DNA of 64,000 nt, taken from contig NZ_JAFCKF010000011.1 of NCBI RefSeq assembly GCF_018130545.1, positions 124,001-188,000 on the forward strand, given 5' to 3'. This stretch comes from Bradyrhizobium tropiciagri. GTDB taxonomy: Bacteria > Pseudomonadota > Alphaproteobacteria > Rhizobiales > Xanthobacteraceae. The notes below the pieces were generated by a model. The model worked only from the letters and a program-made list of their open reading frames with translations. It did no database searches and was not told the DNA's origin. Below are positions 1-8,992 of this stretch, piece after piece; positions within the stretch are counted from its first letter, which is position 1, and each line of letters starts with the position of its first letter. Made by a program: the position numbers and the translations under genes.

Positions 1-1
1 C

Positions 2-235
2 AAGCTCGAGATCTTGAGCAGGCATGAGCCCGAGCAGCGGGCGATGTGCCGGCTGCTCAGCGGTCTTGTCGGCAATTACATCGAGGCCTTCGACGAGGAG
101 CCATTGCCCGTGGCGGTCGCCGACCGCGCCTATGGCCGGTTGCTCGATCTCGTCGCAAGCCTTGATTTCAAGGGAAATTCCGACCGCCGCCTGGCCGACA
201 TCAACCGCATCGCGTCCTGCGATCTCCTGAACTGA
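2..235 (+). CDS. C-terminal end of an unidentified protein (cut by window edge)
   Basis: A reading frame that is open from the first bases of the window ends at a TGA 13 bp before the 3' end of glgA, which runs in the opposite direction. It therefore looks like the last 77 or so codons of a gene that starts outside the window, although an internal TTG at 14 could in principle start a 73-residue protein. The tail is acidic and helical in character, with segments such as EAFDEEPLPVAVADRAYG and DRRLADINRIAS. I do not recognise the family. It is convergent with the glycogen genes, so it is not part of their operon. Confidence 0.45.
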   Translation, partial: KLEILSRHEPEQRAMCRLLSGLVGNYIEAFDEEPLPVAVADRAYGRLLDLVASLDFKGNSDRRLADINRIASCDLLN

Positions 236-247
236 TCGTGGCCTGAG

Positions 248-1702
248 TTACTTGAGTGCGGCGGCGAGCTCGCGATAGAGCGCGGCGTAGTGGCCGGCGC
301 GATTGCGCCACGAGACATCGGTGGCCATGCCGGCCTGCTGCAGCCGGCGCCAGGTCACCTTGTCGTTGAACAGCAGGTTCGCCGTGCGCAAGCCGTGGGC
401 GAGCGCCTCCGAGGTCACCGGTGCGAACTTGACGCCGGTTGCGGCACTGCCTGTGACCGCGGCTTCGTCGAATCCAAGCACGGTGTCGGCAAGGCCGCCG
501 ACATTGGCGACAACAGGGACGGCGCCGTAGCGCAGCGCGCAGAGCTGGGTGAGGCCGCACGGCTCGAACCGTGACGGCACCGCGAGCGCATCGGAGCCTG
601 CCTGGATCAGATGCGCCAGCGCCTCGTCATAGCCGATCACCACCGCGATCCGGCCGGGATTGTCGTGCGCCAGGGCGGTGTAGCGATCCTGCAGCTCGCG
701 ATCGCCGCTGCCGAGCAGCGCAAGCTGAATGCCTTCACCGAGCAATGTCGGAATGTTCTCGAGCAAGAGGTCGAGGCCCTTTTGCCATGACAGCCGGCTG
801 ATGACGCCGAGCAGCATCGCGTCCGGCAACGGATCGAGCCCGAAGCGCCGCTGCAGCGCCGCCTTGTTGGCGGCGCGCTCCGCCATGTGCTCGGCGCTGA
901 AGCGCGCGGCGATATCGGGATCGGTGGCCGGATTCCACACGTCGATGTCGATGCCGTTGAGGATGCCGCTCAGCACGTCGGCGCGTTCGCGGAGCAGGCC
1001 GCCGAGCCCCATGCCGCCTTCGTCGCTCTGGATCTCCCGCGCATAGGTCGGCGACACCGTGGTGATGCGGTCGGCGAATTGCAGGCCGGCCTTCAGGAGA
1101 CTGATCGTGCCGTAATATTCGACGCCGTGCAGCGAATAGGCTTCTTCCGGCAGGCCGAACGCAGCGAGCATGTCCGGCGAGAACTGTCCCTGATAGGCGA
1201 GGTTGTGCACGGTCATCACCGTGCCCGGCCGCTTGTGTCCACCATAGTGCAGATAGGCCGGCGCGAGGCCGGCCTGCCAGTCATGCGCATGCACGATGTC
1301 GGGAACGAAAGACGGGATCGCACCCCGGCCGATTTCCGCCGCCATCCGCGACAGCGCTGCAAAACGGATGCCGTTGTCGGGCCAGTCGCGTCCGTCGGGG
1401 CCGACATAGGGATTGCCGGGGCGGGCATAGAGATGCGGCGCGTCGAGCGCGAACAGGTCGAGGCCGCCATGGCTGCCGCCGAGCACGCGGATCGGCCCGC
1501 CGTAGAATTCCCCCCAGTGCAGTAGCGTCTCCGCGGAGGCCAGCGCGTCGAGCACGGCGGGATAGCCGGGCACCAGCGTCCGCGTCGTGACGCCGTGCTC
1601 TTGCAGTGCGGAGGGCAGCGCGCCGACCACGTCGGCGAGGCCGCCGGTCTTGACGATCGGATAGACTTCCGAGGCGACCGCGAGGACGCGCAGTTGCGTC
1701 AT
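248..1702 (-). CDS. glgA: Glycogen synthase (ADP-glucose type)
   Basis: A 484-residue GT5-family glycosyltransferase that adds glucose from ADP-glucose to the non-reducing ends of growing alpha-1,4-glucan in the cytoplasm. The N-terminal Rossmann domain opens with the family signature [18 protein letters not shown] (about residues 14-31), whose KTGGL loop binds ADP-glucose. The C-terminal domain carries [18 protein letters not shown], the second sugar-nucleotide site with its conserved Glu. Length is normal for bacterial GlgA. The ATG overlaps the glgC stop by 4 bp (ATGA), so the two are translationally coupled. Branching enzyme and phosphorylase genes are not in this window. Confidence 0.97.
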   Translation of the reverse strand: MTQLRVLAVASEVYPIVKTGGLADVVGALPSALQEHGVTTRTLVPGYPAVLDALASAETLLHWGEFYGGPIRVLGGSHGGLDLFALDAPHLYARPGNPYVGPDGRDWPDNGIRFAALSRMAAEIGRGAIPSFVPDIVHAHDWQAGLAPAYLHYGGHKRPGTVMTVHNLAYQGQFSPDMLAAFGLPEEAYSLHGVEYYGTISLLKAGLQFADRITTVSPTYAREIQSDEGGMGLGGLLRERADVLSGILNGIDIDVWNPATDPDIAARFSAEHMAERAANKAALQRRFGLDPLPDAMLLGVISRLSWQKGLDLLLENIPTLLGEGIQLALLGSGDRELQDRYTALAHDNPGRIAVVIGYDEALAHLIQAGSDALAVPSRFEPCGLTQLCALRYGAVPVVANVGGLADTVLGFDEAAVTGSAATGVKFAPVTSEALAHGLRTANLLFNDKVTWRRLQQAGMATDVSWRNRAGHYAALYRELAAALK

Positions 1703-2961
1703 GTCCCGAGCCTGTCGATCATCGGCTGGGTGATCAGCGTGATGCCCTGCTCGGTGGTGCGGAAGCGCTTGCCGTCGAATTCGGGATCTTCGCCGACCAC
1801 GAGCCCCTCCGGAATCCGCACGCCGCGATCGATCACGACGTTCTTGAGCTGCGCGCCGCGGCCGACATTGACATAGGGCATGATCACCGCGTTCTCGACA
1901 TTGGCGTAGGAATTGACGTGGACGCCGGTGAACAACAGCGAGCGGCGCAGCGACGCGCCGGAGATGATGCAGGCGCCCGAGACCAGCGAGGTCACCGCTT
2001 GTCCGCGCCGGCCGTCCTCGTCATGGACGAATTTGGCGGGCGGCGTGATCTCGGCATAAGTCCAGATCGGCCATGAGCGATCGTAGAGGTCGAGCTCCGG
2101 CACCACGTCGGTGAGGTCGATATTGGCGGCCCAATAGGCATCGACGGTGCCGGCATCGCGCCAATAGGCGCGAGGATCGTCGCCGGAGCGGACGCAGGAA
2201 TCATTGTATTGATGCGCGATCGCGCGGCCGTGCTTCACAATGTAGGGAATGATGTCCTTGCCGAAATCGTGGCTGGAGTTCGGGTCGGCGGCATCGCGGC
2301 GCAGTTCGTCGAACAGGAATTCCGAATTGAAGACATAGATGCCCATGCTCGCCAGCGACTTGTCCGGCTTGCCCGGCATCGGCGGCGGATCGGCCGGCTT
2401 CTCCAGGAAGGACTGGATCAGGCCGTTCTCGTCGATATGCATGATGCCGAAGCCGGAGGATTCCGCGCGCGGCATTTCCAGGCAGCCGACGGTGACGTCG
2501 GCGCCGCTCTCGACATGCTGCTTCAGCATGATCTCGTAGTCCATCTTGTAGACATGGTCGCCGGCGAGCACCAGGATGTACTTGGTGCCGTGTGCCTCGA
2601 TGATGTCGATGTTCTGGTAGACCGCATCCGCCGTGCCGACATACCACATCGTCTCCGAGACGCGCTGGCTCGCGGGCAGGATGTCAAAACTCTCGTTTCG
2701 TTCCGGGCGGAAGAAGTTCCAGCCGCCTTGCAGATGCCGGATCAGGCTGTGCGCCTTGTACTGGGTCGCCACCGCGATGCGGCGGATGCCGGAATTGACC
2801 GCATTGGAGAGCGCGAAATCGATGATGCGCGACTTGCCGCCGAAATACACGGCAGGCTTGGCGCGCCTGTCGGTGAGCTCCTGAAGTCTGCTGCCGCGTC
2901 CGCCGGCCAGCACGAAGGCGAGGGCGTGACGCGACAATGGTTCATTTCCGACGGTTCTCAT
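1699..2961 (-). CDS. glgC: Glucose-1-phosphate adenylyltransferase (ADP-glucose pyrophosphorylase)
   Basis: Makes ADP-glucose from glucose-1-phosphate and ATP, the committed and allosterically controlled step of glycogen synthesis. The nucleotide-binding loop [19 protein letters not shown] lies near residue 20, followed by the substrate region around GTADAVYQN and [10 protein letters not shown], and a C-terminal left-handed beta-helix after about residue 300. Two in-frame ATGs lie at 2967 and 2961. GGGAGG directly abuts the first but is 6 nt from the second, so I chose 2961 (420 residues). It precedes glgA with a 4-bp overlap and is divergent from the rhodanese gene across a 245-bp gap in which I see no strong operator. 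Confidence 0.96.
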   Translation of the reverse strand: MRTVGNEPLSRHALAFVLAGGRGSRLQELTDRRAKPAVYFGGKSRIIDFALSNAVNSGIRRIAVATQYKAHSLIRHLQGGWNFFRPERNESFDILPASQRVSETMWYVGTADAVYQNIDIIEAHGTKYILVLAGDHVYKMDYEIMLKQHVESGADVTVGCLEMPRAESSGFGIMHIDENGLIQSFLEKPADPPPMPGKPDKSLASMGIYVFNSEFLFDELRRDAADPNSSHDFGKDIIPYIVKHGRAIAHQYNDSCVRSGDDPRAYWRDAGTVDAYWAANIDLTDVVPELDLYDRSWPIWTYAEITPPAKFVHDEDGRRGQAVTSLVSGACIISGASLRRSLLFTGVHVNSYANVENAVIMPYVNVGRGAQLKNVVIDRGVRIPEGLVVGEDPEFDGKRFRTTEQGITLITQPMIDRLGT

Positions 2962-3206
2962 GGTCATCCTCCCAGAACTTCAGGCGTGGCCCCGCTACCT
3001 TCTCTTGTCCGGAAGGCCTGATCGGGCGCCAACGGGGCCGATCGGGAACGTAGCAAGCGCGCCCCGGTTGAGCAAAGCGGATGATCAATTTTCGTTCCCC
3101 CGACCCCGGCTCGTGAAGATCGGGGTTGCAGGCTGGTTAAGCCTATTGACGAGGCGCGATTTCGGCCTAGAGCAGGCGTGCCCATTTCCTGCCAGGTCCG
3201 CATTCC

Positions 3207-4439
3207 ATGACAGATTTGTCCGTCACACCCCAGGCCGTCCGTGCGACGCTTTTGCTGCGCCGGGAGATCGCGCTGCTCGACGTCAGGCACGAGGCGGAGT
3301 TCGCCACCGGTCATCCGCTGTTCGCCGCCAACATGGCCGCCGGCCGGATCGCGCTCGAAGCCGAGCTGCGCTTGCCGCGCAAGGACGTTCCGGTCGTGCT
3401 CTACGACAATGGCGAAGGACTGGTCGCAGCTGCCGTCGAGCAGTTGCGGGCGCTGGGCTACAGAAACGTCGCGGCGCTCGTGGGCGGCCTGCAAGGCTGG
3501 AAGGCCGCCGGCTACGAGGTCTTCGAGGACGTCAATTCCTATGCCAAGGCGTTCGGCGAACTGGTCGAGACGCGTAGGCATACGCCATCGCTGAGCGCCG
3601 ACGAGGTCGCCAAGCTGATCTCGGACAAGGCCAACATCGCGATCCTCGATGTGCGCCGGTTCGACGAATACGCCACCATGAACATTCCGGGCTCGGTCAG
3701 CGTGCCCGGCGCGGAGCTGGTGCTGCGCGCCGGCCGCGCGGCGCCCGATCCGGACACCACCATCATCGTCAACTGCGCCGGCCGCACCCGCTCGATCATC
3801 GGCACGCAGTCGCTGATCAACGCCGGGCTGCCGAACAAGGTGCGGGCACTGCGCAACGGCACGATCGGCTGGACGCTGGCGAAGCGCGCTCTCGAACACG
3901 GCGCCGGCAAACGCGGCGCGGTCGGGCCGTTCGAGGGCGCCGCCGGCAATGCGCGCGACGTCGCCTATCGCGCCGGTGTCCGTCATATCGGTCCGGCCGA
4001 ACTCGCCGCGCTGGAGAGCGACGCGCAGCGCACGCTCTATCGCTTCGACGTACGCGACGCGGAGGAATATGCCGCGGGTCATCTGGCCGGCTTCCGGCAC
4101 TATGCGGGCGGCCAGCTGGTGCAGGAAATCGATATGGCCGCGCCGGTGCGCGGCGCGCGCATCGTGCTGAGCGACGACAAAGGCATCCGCGCCGACATGA
4201 CGGCGTCCTGGCTCGCGCAGATGGCGTGGGAGGTCTACGTGCTCGAAGGCGGCTATGACGGCCGGCTCGAGGTCGGCCCGCCGCACGTGGTGCCGCGTCC
4301 CGATCCCGCGCATCGTTATCGGCGCCCTTACGAAGGCACCGGCGTCGCGGAGCAGGCGATGCAGGCCTATCTCGATTGGGAGTACGGCCTCGTCGAGCAG
4401 CTTCGCCGCGACGGAAGCCACGGGTTTTATGTAATCTGA
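3207..4439 (+). CDS. Triple rhodanese-domain protein
   Basis: A 410-residue cytosolic protein made of three rhodanese-like domains, at roughly residues 5-108, 125-225 and 250-345. Rhodaneses move sulfane sulfur through a persulfide on a loop cysteine. Only the middle domain has such a loop, CAGRTRS, with Cys190. The first domain has DNGEG and the third DDKGIRA at the equivalent place, so they look catalytically dead and probably structural or ligand-binding. No signal peptide is seen. The last 60 residues form an extra tail (HVVPRPDPAHRYRRP onwards). It stands alone, divergent from glgC and convergent with the beta-propeller gene. The sulfur donor and acceptor cannot be told from the sequence. 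Confidence 0.85.
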   Translation: MTDLSVTPQAVRATLLLRREIALLDVRHEAEFATGHPLFAANMAAGRIALEAELRLPRKDVPVVLYDNGEGLVAAAVEQLRALGYRNVAALVGGLQGWKAAGYEVFEDVNSYAKAFGELVETRRHTPSLSADEVAKLISDKANIAILDVRRFDEYATMNIPGSVSVPGAELVLRAGRAAPDPDTTIIVNCAGRTRSIIGTQSLINAGLPNKVRALRNGTIGWTLAKRALEHGAGKRGAVGPFEGAAGNARDVAYRAGVRHIGPAELAALESDAQRTLYRFDVRDAEEYAAGHLAGFRHYAGGQLVQEIDMAAPVRGARIVLSDDKGIRADMTASWLAQMAWEVYVLEGGYDGRLEVGPPHVVPRPDPAHRYRRPYEGTGVAEQAMQAYLDWEYGLVEQLRRDGSHGFYVI

Positions 4440-4486
4440 TGAGCGATGAGATGCGGTCGAGCTTTGGCCGCACAGAGATTGCGCCC

Positions 4487-4607
4487 CCTCTCCCGCTTGC
4501 GGGGGAGGGCTGGGGTGGGGGCTCTCTCGGCGCGTCTCACCGTGGAGAGAGCCCCCACCCGCATCGCATCCTCGATGCGATGCGACCTCCCCCGCAAGCG
4601 GGAGAGG
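4487..4607. repeat. Nested palindromic intergenic repeat, copy 1
   Basis: The gap between two convergent genes is filled by three nested perfect inverted repeats. An outer 22-bp arm at 4487-4508 pairs with 4586-4607, a 13-bp arm at 4516-4528 pairs with 4545-4557, and a 9-bp hairpin has arms 4561-4569 and 4575-4583. A related element is at 16949-17111. It would form a cruciform or long RNA hairpin and may end both transcripts. This type of element, C/T-rich on one side and G/A-rich on the other, is common between genes in Bradyrhizobium. Confidence 0.85.
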
Positions 4608-4635
4608 TGCACCGAGTTTGCCGTGAGACCAGCTG

Positions 4636-5703
4636 CTACTTCGGCAACGCCACCGGCGTCAGCGTGAACGGGCCGGGGTCTTTGCCCTTGTTGTCGCCGA
4701 TGATGTAGGACAGCTTGCCTTCGGCGATCCAGCCGACATTGCCGACCTGCGTCACCGAAACTGGCTCGGCGAGCCCATCCTTGACGGTGTCGATGGTGGC
4801 CTCGCTGCCCTTCACGGTGACCTTGTCGAGCTTGCCGTTGCCCTCGATCAGCAGGAAGCCGCTGCCGTGGGCACGCAGCGCGTCGGCATGGTCGAGCGGC
4901 CGCGACGGCTTCAGCTCGGTCACTGCGCCCGCCTTGCCGTCCTTGACCTCGACCTTGAACAGCTTCGCGGGAATGAAGGTCGTGACGTAGATATTGCCGT
5001 CTGCGCCGATCGCGATGCCGTCGAGACCGACGCCGTCCTTGGCCGGCGCGAGTTGCGGATCGGTGGCAAAGGTCGCAAGCGCGGTGCCGCCGGGCTTCAG
5101 GCTGTAGACGATCGGCGTGAAGGAATCGCTGACATAGGCGGTGCCGTCGGCGCCGACTGCGATATCGTTGCACAGCGATTTCGGATCGCTCAGCGCGAAA
5201 CTGCCTTTCGGCGCGCCGCTCTTGAGGTCGAAGGTCTTCAGCCAGGCGCCCTTGGTGTCGCTCGGTCCGGCGACGCCGAAGCCGGAGATGTCGTTGGAGC
5301 AGACATAGAGCGTGCCGCTCTTCTCGTCGGCGAGCACGCCGAGCGTCGAGCGGCTATCGGCGGCACCCGGCTTGACCAGCTGCTCGGCCTTGCCGCCCGA
5401 GATCTTGGTCACGCCGCCATGGTTGAAGCTGCCGACATAAAGCGCGCCGTCGGAGGTCGAGGTCACGCTCTCCGGAAAGCTCTTGTTGGGCACGCCGACC
5501 GGCGCGGTTTCGGCGCGTGCTGCGCCGGCCATGCCGAGAGCAACAACGATGGCCGCAGCGCTCGCTAGATTCCTGGTTTGACGCGTTTTCTTCACGCGAA
5601 CCGGTATCCACTTCGCTGGAAAACGCTCCAGCGATGCGCGGCGGATCTTGAGCAGTTCTCCCGTTGCACGCGGATGTCCCGCGTCGCCATTCTTCTTTGT
5701 CAT
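4636..5703 (-). CDS. Exported SMP-30/NHL-type beta-propeller protein
   Basis: The mature part is a beta-propeller of repeated blade motifs such as VTSTSDGALYVGSF, DIAVGADGTAYVSDS and GIAIGADGNIYVTTF, as in SMP-30/gluconolactonase-like and NHL proteins. It is probably periplasmic; the ligand is unknown. ATG 5703 has a strong GAGGAA 8 nt upstream and gives 355 residues, but the hydrophobic export signal starts only at about residue 37 (KKTRQTRN, then the ASAAAIVVALGMAGAARA core). The first 40 residues are partly encoded by a rhizobial repeat (5578-5629). A GTG at 5595, inside that repeat and in frame, would start exactly at the signal peptide (319 residues). Both starts are possible; the Shine-Dalgarno favours 5703, the signal peptide favours 5595. 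Confidence 0.75.
   Translation of the reverse strand: MTKKNGDAGHPRATGELLKIRRASLERFPAKWIPVRVKKTRQTRNLASAAAIVVALGMAGAARAETAPVGVPNKSFPESVTSTSDGALYVGSFNHGGVTKISGGKAEQLVKPGAADSRSTLGVLADEKSGTLYVCSNDISGFGVAGPSDTKGAWLKTFDLKSGAPKGSFALSDPKSLCNDIAVGADGTAYVSDSFTPIVYSLKPGGTALATFATDPQLAPAKDGVGLDGIAIGADGNIYVTTFIPAKLFKVEVKDGKAGAVTELKPSRPLDHADALRAHGSGFLLIEGNGKLDKVTVKGSEATIDTVKDGLAEPVSVTQVGNVGWIAEGKLSYIIGDNKGKDPGPFTLTPVALPK
5578..5629 (-). repeat. Rhizobial palindromic repeat lying inside a coding start
   Basis: Read on the minus strand, this 50-bp stretch runs from GGAGCGTTTTCCAGCGAAG to GAAGAAAACGCGTCAAA. I recognise it as a dispersed repeat that is frequent in Bradyrhizobium genomes, normally between genes. 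Here it encodes residues of the N-terminus of the beta-propeller protein and supplies its possible GTG start. Confidence 0.6.
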
Positions 5704-5830
5704 GATCGCGTTTCCTCGATGATCCTGGTTGGACCAGGCAGGAATTGTTGAGGCGATCGTCTCCGGTCGATGGTTGTTGTCTGCAGGGTTCCCGACCGGA
5801 TTGTTCACCCGCCTGCCTTGTCGCCATCGA

Positions 5831-5848
5831 TATATACGATAGTATATA
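5831..5848. promoter_or_regulatory. Perfect 7-4-7 inverted repeat in a divergent promoter region
   Basis: TATATAC-GATA-GTATATA is an uninterrupted palindrome in an otherwise G+C-rich 193-bp region between the beta-propeller gene and the small Cys-pair gene. It lies 48 bp before the start of the latter. The A+T content and symmetry suggest a repressor site overlapping a promoter. No regulator gene is adjacent. Confidence 0.5.
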
Positions 5849-5896
5849 GCGCGAGGGAAGCTGAAGCGGGAAGCGGCGAGCACCGGAGGGCGCGTC

Positions 5897-6097
5897 ATGG
5901 AACGGGAATGGGCGTTGCACCACCCATGCGTGTGCTGCGGTGGCGCTATCGATGGACTCGCAGACGATGCTGCGATCGCATTCGATGCACGGATCGGCTT
6001 ATTTACGGATGCGTGTGCGTTCGTCTGCAACGAATGCACCGCGAGCCTGATCGCGGATGCAGCACGGCGCCGGCAGGAAGCGGTTCGTCGCAAATAG
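5897..6097 (+). CDS. Small protein with two cysteine pairs (possible zinc-binding)
   Basis: A 66-residue protein with HPCVCCGG at residues 9-16 and CNEC at about 45-48. Spaced cysteine pairs of this kind usually bind zinc. The last 15 residues are basic (ARRRQEAVRRK). GGAGGG sits 7 nt before the ATG, which supports real translation. It reads away from the beta-propeller gene and converges on the serine hydrolase gene 17 bp further on. I do not know a named family for it. Confidence 0.6.
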   Translation: MEREWALHHPCVCCGGAIDGLADDAAIAFDARIGLFTDACAFVCNECTASLIADAARRRQEAVRRK

Positions 6098-6114
6098 GCG
6101 AGTGCTGCTGGAAC

Positions 6115-7413
6115 TCAGTCCGGGCTGAACGCGTCGTAGACCAGCTTGCGGAACGCGGGCGTGATGCGCTGGCGTTCGTTCTGGGTCTGCTCGAGCATGA
6201 TGTAGATCATGTCGAGCTTCGGATCGACGCCGAAATAGGTGCCGCTGCCGCTGTCCCATTTCAATTCGCCGATCGAGCCGGGCGGTGGCGGCTTGGCAAT
6301 GCCGGGATCGGTGCGCACCGCGATGCCGTAGCCATAACCGAAGCCGTCGCCAGGAAAATACCAATAGTCGCGGCCGACGCCGGAGCCGGGCCCGATATGA
6401 TCCGTCGTCATGGTCTTGAAGGCGGCAGGGCTGAGGTAGCGCTTGCCGTCGAGTTCGCCGCCGTTGAGCAGCATCTGCGCGAAGCGTGCATAATCGAGGA
6501 TGGTCGACACCAGGCCGCCGCCGCCGGATTCCCATTCCGGATGTGCGCGCCGGTCGTTTTCTCCGTCGATCAGAATCGTGTCCGTCGGCAGCGGCTCGGC
6601 CAGTCGCGTCCTTTCGGTCTCGACATCGAGCACGTATCTGGTGTCGTTCATCTTGAGGGGATCGAAGATGCGCTCCTTCTCGAACTGATAGAGCGTCTTG
6701 CCTGAGACGATCTCGATCACCCGGCCGAGCACGTCGGTGGAATGACCGTAGCGCCACAGCGTGCCGGGCTGCCGCGACAGCGGCAGCTTGGCCAGCCGTG
6801 CGGTGAATTCCTTGTTGTCGAATTTGCCGTCGAACAGATGCCCCGCGCGGTAGATTTTCTGGATCCAGTCGGCGCCGATATATTCGTAGGTGATGCCCGA
6901 GGTGTGCCGCATGATGTCTTCGATGGTCACCGGGCGGATCGGCGGCACCAGCTCGACCTTGGCCGGATCGTTGCCGCCATCCGGCTCGATCGCGACCTTC
7001 ACGTCGGCGAACGCCGGAATGTATTTCGACAGCGGATCCTGCGGCGACAGCTTGCCCTCGTCGACCAGCATCATCGCGGCGGTGTTGGTGATCGGCTTGG
7101 TCATCGAATGCAGCGCGAACATGGTGTCCGGCCGCATCGGCGATTTGGTGGTGACGTCGCGATAGCCGAAGGTTTTCAGATAGACCGGCTTGCCGTGCTG
7201 CTGGATCAGAATGACAGCGCCGGGCAGCTTGCCGCTGTTGACCTCATTGTTGAAGAATTCGGTGATGCGTTCGAGCTTCTCCGGCGACGGGGCAGGGGCG
7301 TCGGTGGCGCGTGCGGGGCCCGATGTGACAAATGCAAGACACGCGATCGCGGTGGCGGCCCCGTGAAGCGTCCGCACGGCAAGGCGGATCGCCCGATCAT
7401 ATCCACATGACAT
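6115..7413 (-). CDS. Exported serine hydrolase, class C beta-lactamase/esterase family
   Basis: A 432-residue protein of the PBP4*/AmpC-like serine hydrolase fold. The catalytic SxxK is SMTK at residues 103-106, and a Tyr-containing motif follows in SGITYEYIG, as in EstB-type esterases and D-aminopeptidases. Residues 11-37 form an export signal ending near ARATDA. It hydrolyses an ester or amide; true beta-lactamase activity cannot be assumed. Upstream CAGGC spaced from the ATG is a moderate ribosome site. It is transcribed alone. Confidence 0.85.
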   Translation of the reverse strand: MSCGYDRAIRLAVRTLHGAATAIACLAFVTSGPARATDAPAPSPEKLERITEFFNNEVNSGKLPGAVILIQQHGKPVYLKTFGYRDVTTKSPMRPDTMFALHSMTKPITNTAAMMLVDEGKLSPQDPLSKYIPAFADVKVAIEPDGGNDPAKVELVPPIRPVTIEDIMRHTSGITYEYIGADWIQKIYRAGHLFDGKFDNKEFTARLAKLPLSRQPGTLWRYGHSTDVLGRVIEIVSGKTLYQFEKERIFDPLKMNDTRYVLDVETERTRLAEPLPTDTILIDGENDRRAHPEWESGGGGLVSTILDYARFAQMLLNGGELDGKRYLSPAAFKTMTTDHIGPGSGVGRDYWYFPGDGFGYGYGIAVRTDPGIAKPPPPGSIGELKWDSGSGTYFGVDPKLDMIYIMLEQTQNERQRITPAFRKLVYDAFSPD

Positions 7414-7521
7414 TGATTAGCCTGCCCCTGCCCGATGCCCTGAACGCCGGTATTTCTAGCGCAGGCACCCCCGCACCATAATCATTTTCGAGCGAGTTTA
7501 TTCCCGAACGATGGTCGAATT

Positions 7522-8898
7522 CTAAACAATCTGGGTGGCGCCGACCGGCGTGCGCACGGCATTCGACAGCACCTGCAACGCCTGGCTCAGTTCGGCGCGG
7601 TTGCGCGCGGCGCCGAGCGAGACGCGCAGGCCGCGTGGCGCGGCATCGCCTGCCGCAAAGGCATCTTCGCCGACCACGGCAAGCCCGTTGCGCATCAGAT
7701 GCGACAGCAGATCGGTGCCGTCGAAATGCTTCGGCAGCGGCATCCAGAGATGGTGGCTCGCCGGGCGCGCCGCGTAGGTGACGCCTTTGAGGAAGCGGGC
7801 GGCGAGCTGCTGGCGCGCGGCGGCTTCGTTGCGGATGGCGCGGATGATGTCGGCGGCGACGCCGGAGCGCAGCCATTGCGTGACCAGCGCGACCATCAGC
7901 GAGGGCGGCATCTGCATGGTGGCCTGCATGCTGGCGCGCATGCGCTGCTCGACGCTCGCATCAGGGGCCAGCAGATAGGCGACGCGCAGGGCCGGCGCGA
8001 TGCATTTTGCGATGCTCGCGGCATAGTAGGTGTGCTCGGGAATCAGGGTCGCGATCGGCACCGTCTGGGGTTCGAGTGGGCCGTAAACGTCATCCTCGAT
8101 CAGGATGCAGCCGCGTTTTCGGATGATGTCGGCAATCGCCTTGCGGCGTGCCGCGCCCATCGTCGCCGTGGTCGGGTTCTGCTGCGTCGGCACCAGATAG
8201 ACCGCCTTCGGCTTATGCTTGCGGCAGGCTTCATCGAGCGCGTCGGGCCTTGCGCCCTCCGCGTCCATCGCAACGCCGACCAGGCGGACGTCGAGCCGCG
8301 CCGCCGCGGCCTTGATGCCGGGAAACGTCAACGCCTCCGTCAGCACCACGTCGCCGCGCGATGTCAGCGCCAGCAGCGCATTGAAGATGATCGCCTGCGA
8401 ACCCGGATAGATCACGATGCGGTCGGCCGATGCGTTGGGCACGCGCGGCGCGAGCCATGCGGCACCGACTTCGCGTTCGTCGGCGGTGCCGCCGGGACGC
8501 GTATAGCCGAGATAGGCGGAAAACCCGGCCTCGGAGCGGATGGTCGCGAGCCCTTGCGCGATCCGCAGATCGAGATTGGCTTCGACCGGCTGCGGCGGCA
8601 GGTTCATCGACAGGTCGATGTTGACGGGCGCTGATAGCTCGGACGCTGCGCGCGCGGTGGTCTCCGAGACGAAGGTGCCCTGGCCGACGCGGGCGTCGAG
8701 CAGCCCGCGCCGCCGGGCTTCGCCATAGGCGCGTGTCACCGTGGTGAGGTCGATGTCGAGCGCGGTTGCCAGCGCGCGATGGGTCGGCAGCCGCTGACCG
8801 CGCACCAGCCGACCGCTGGCGATGTCGGCGGCCAGCGCATCGACGATGCGCAGGAACATCGGGCCGTGCCATTCCGAAACCGTAGGGATCCAATCCAT
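7522..8898 (-). CDS. MocR-type GntR regulator with aminotransferase domain
   Basis: A fusion of an N-terminal GntR winged helix (residues 13-78, with LPTHRALATALDIDLTTVTR) and a fold-type I PLP aminotransferase domain. The PLP lysine is K298 in SIAKCIAPALRVAYL. MocR proteins such as GabR and PdxR sense PLP or an amino compound and usually act on a divergent gene. An upstream ATG at 8955 would add 19 residues encoded by the operator-like region, so I start at 8898 where the family's usual N-terminus begins (458 residues). The divergent DUF983 gene is the likely target together with its own promoter. Confidence 0.88.
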   Translation of the reverse strand: MDWIPTVSEWHGPMFLRIVDALAADIASGRLVRGQRLPTHRALATALDIDLTTVTRAYGEARRRGLLDARVGQGTFVSETTARAASELSAPVNIDLSMNLPPQPVEANLDLRIAQGLATIRSEAGFSAYLGYTRPGGTADEREVGAAWLAPRVPNASADRIVIYPGSQAIIFNALLALTSRGDVVLTEALTFPGIKAAAARLDVRLVGVAMDAEGARPDALDEACRKHKPKAVYLVPTQQNPTTATMGAARRKAIADIIRKRGCILIEDDVYGPLEPQTVPIATLIPEHTYYAASIAKCIAPALRVAYLLAPDASVEQRMRASMQATMQMPPSLMVALVTQWLRSGVAADIIRAIRNEAAARQQLAARFLKGVTYAARPASHHLWMPLPKHFDGTDLLSHLMRNGLAVVGEDAFAAGDAAPRGLRVSLGAARNRAELSQALQVLSNAVRTPVGATQIV

Positions 8899-8920
8899 GC
8901 AATCCAGCGCTTTGTCTTTG

Positions 8921-8949
8921 ATTGTATGCTCTAGGGAGCATATTGTATG
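8921..8949. promoter_or_regulatory. Candidate MocR operator: direct repeat plus palindrome
   Basis: ATTGTATG occurs at 8921-8928 and again at 8942-8949, exactly 21 bp apart (two helical turns). Between and overlapping them is a perfect inverted repeat TATGCTC-TAGG-GAGCATA (8925-8942). MocR-family regulators typically bind direct repeats on one face of the helix. The site is 22 bp before the regulator start and 43 bp before the DUF983 start. Confidence 0.6.
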
Positions 8950-8992
8950 GATCATCAGATCAGGTCAAGGACAACGACCAAGGACGACTGCG

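Noticed and set aside
6115-7413. True beta-lactamase resistance gene
   Set aside because: SxxK fits but the rest resembles esterase/peptidase members; resistance cannot be claimed.
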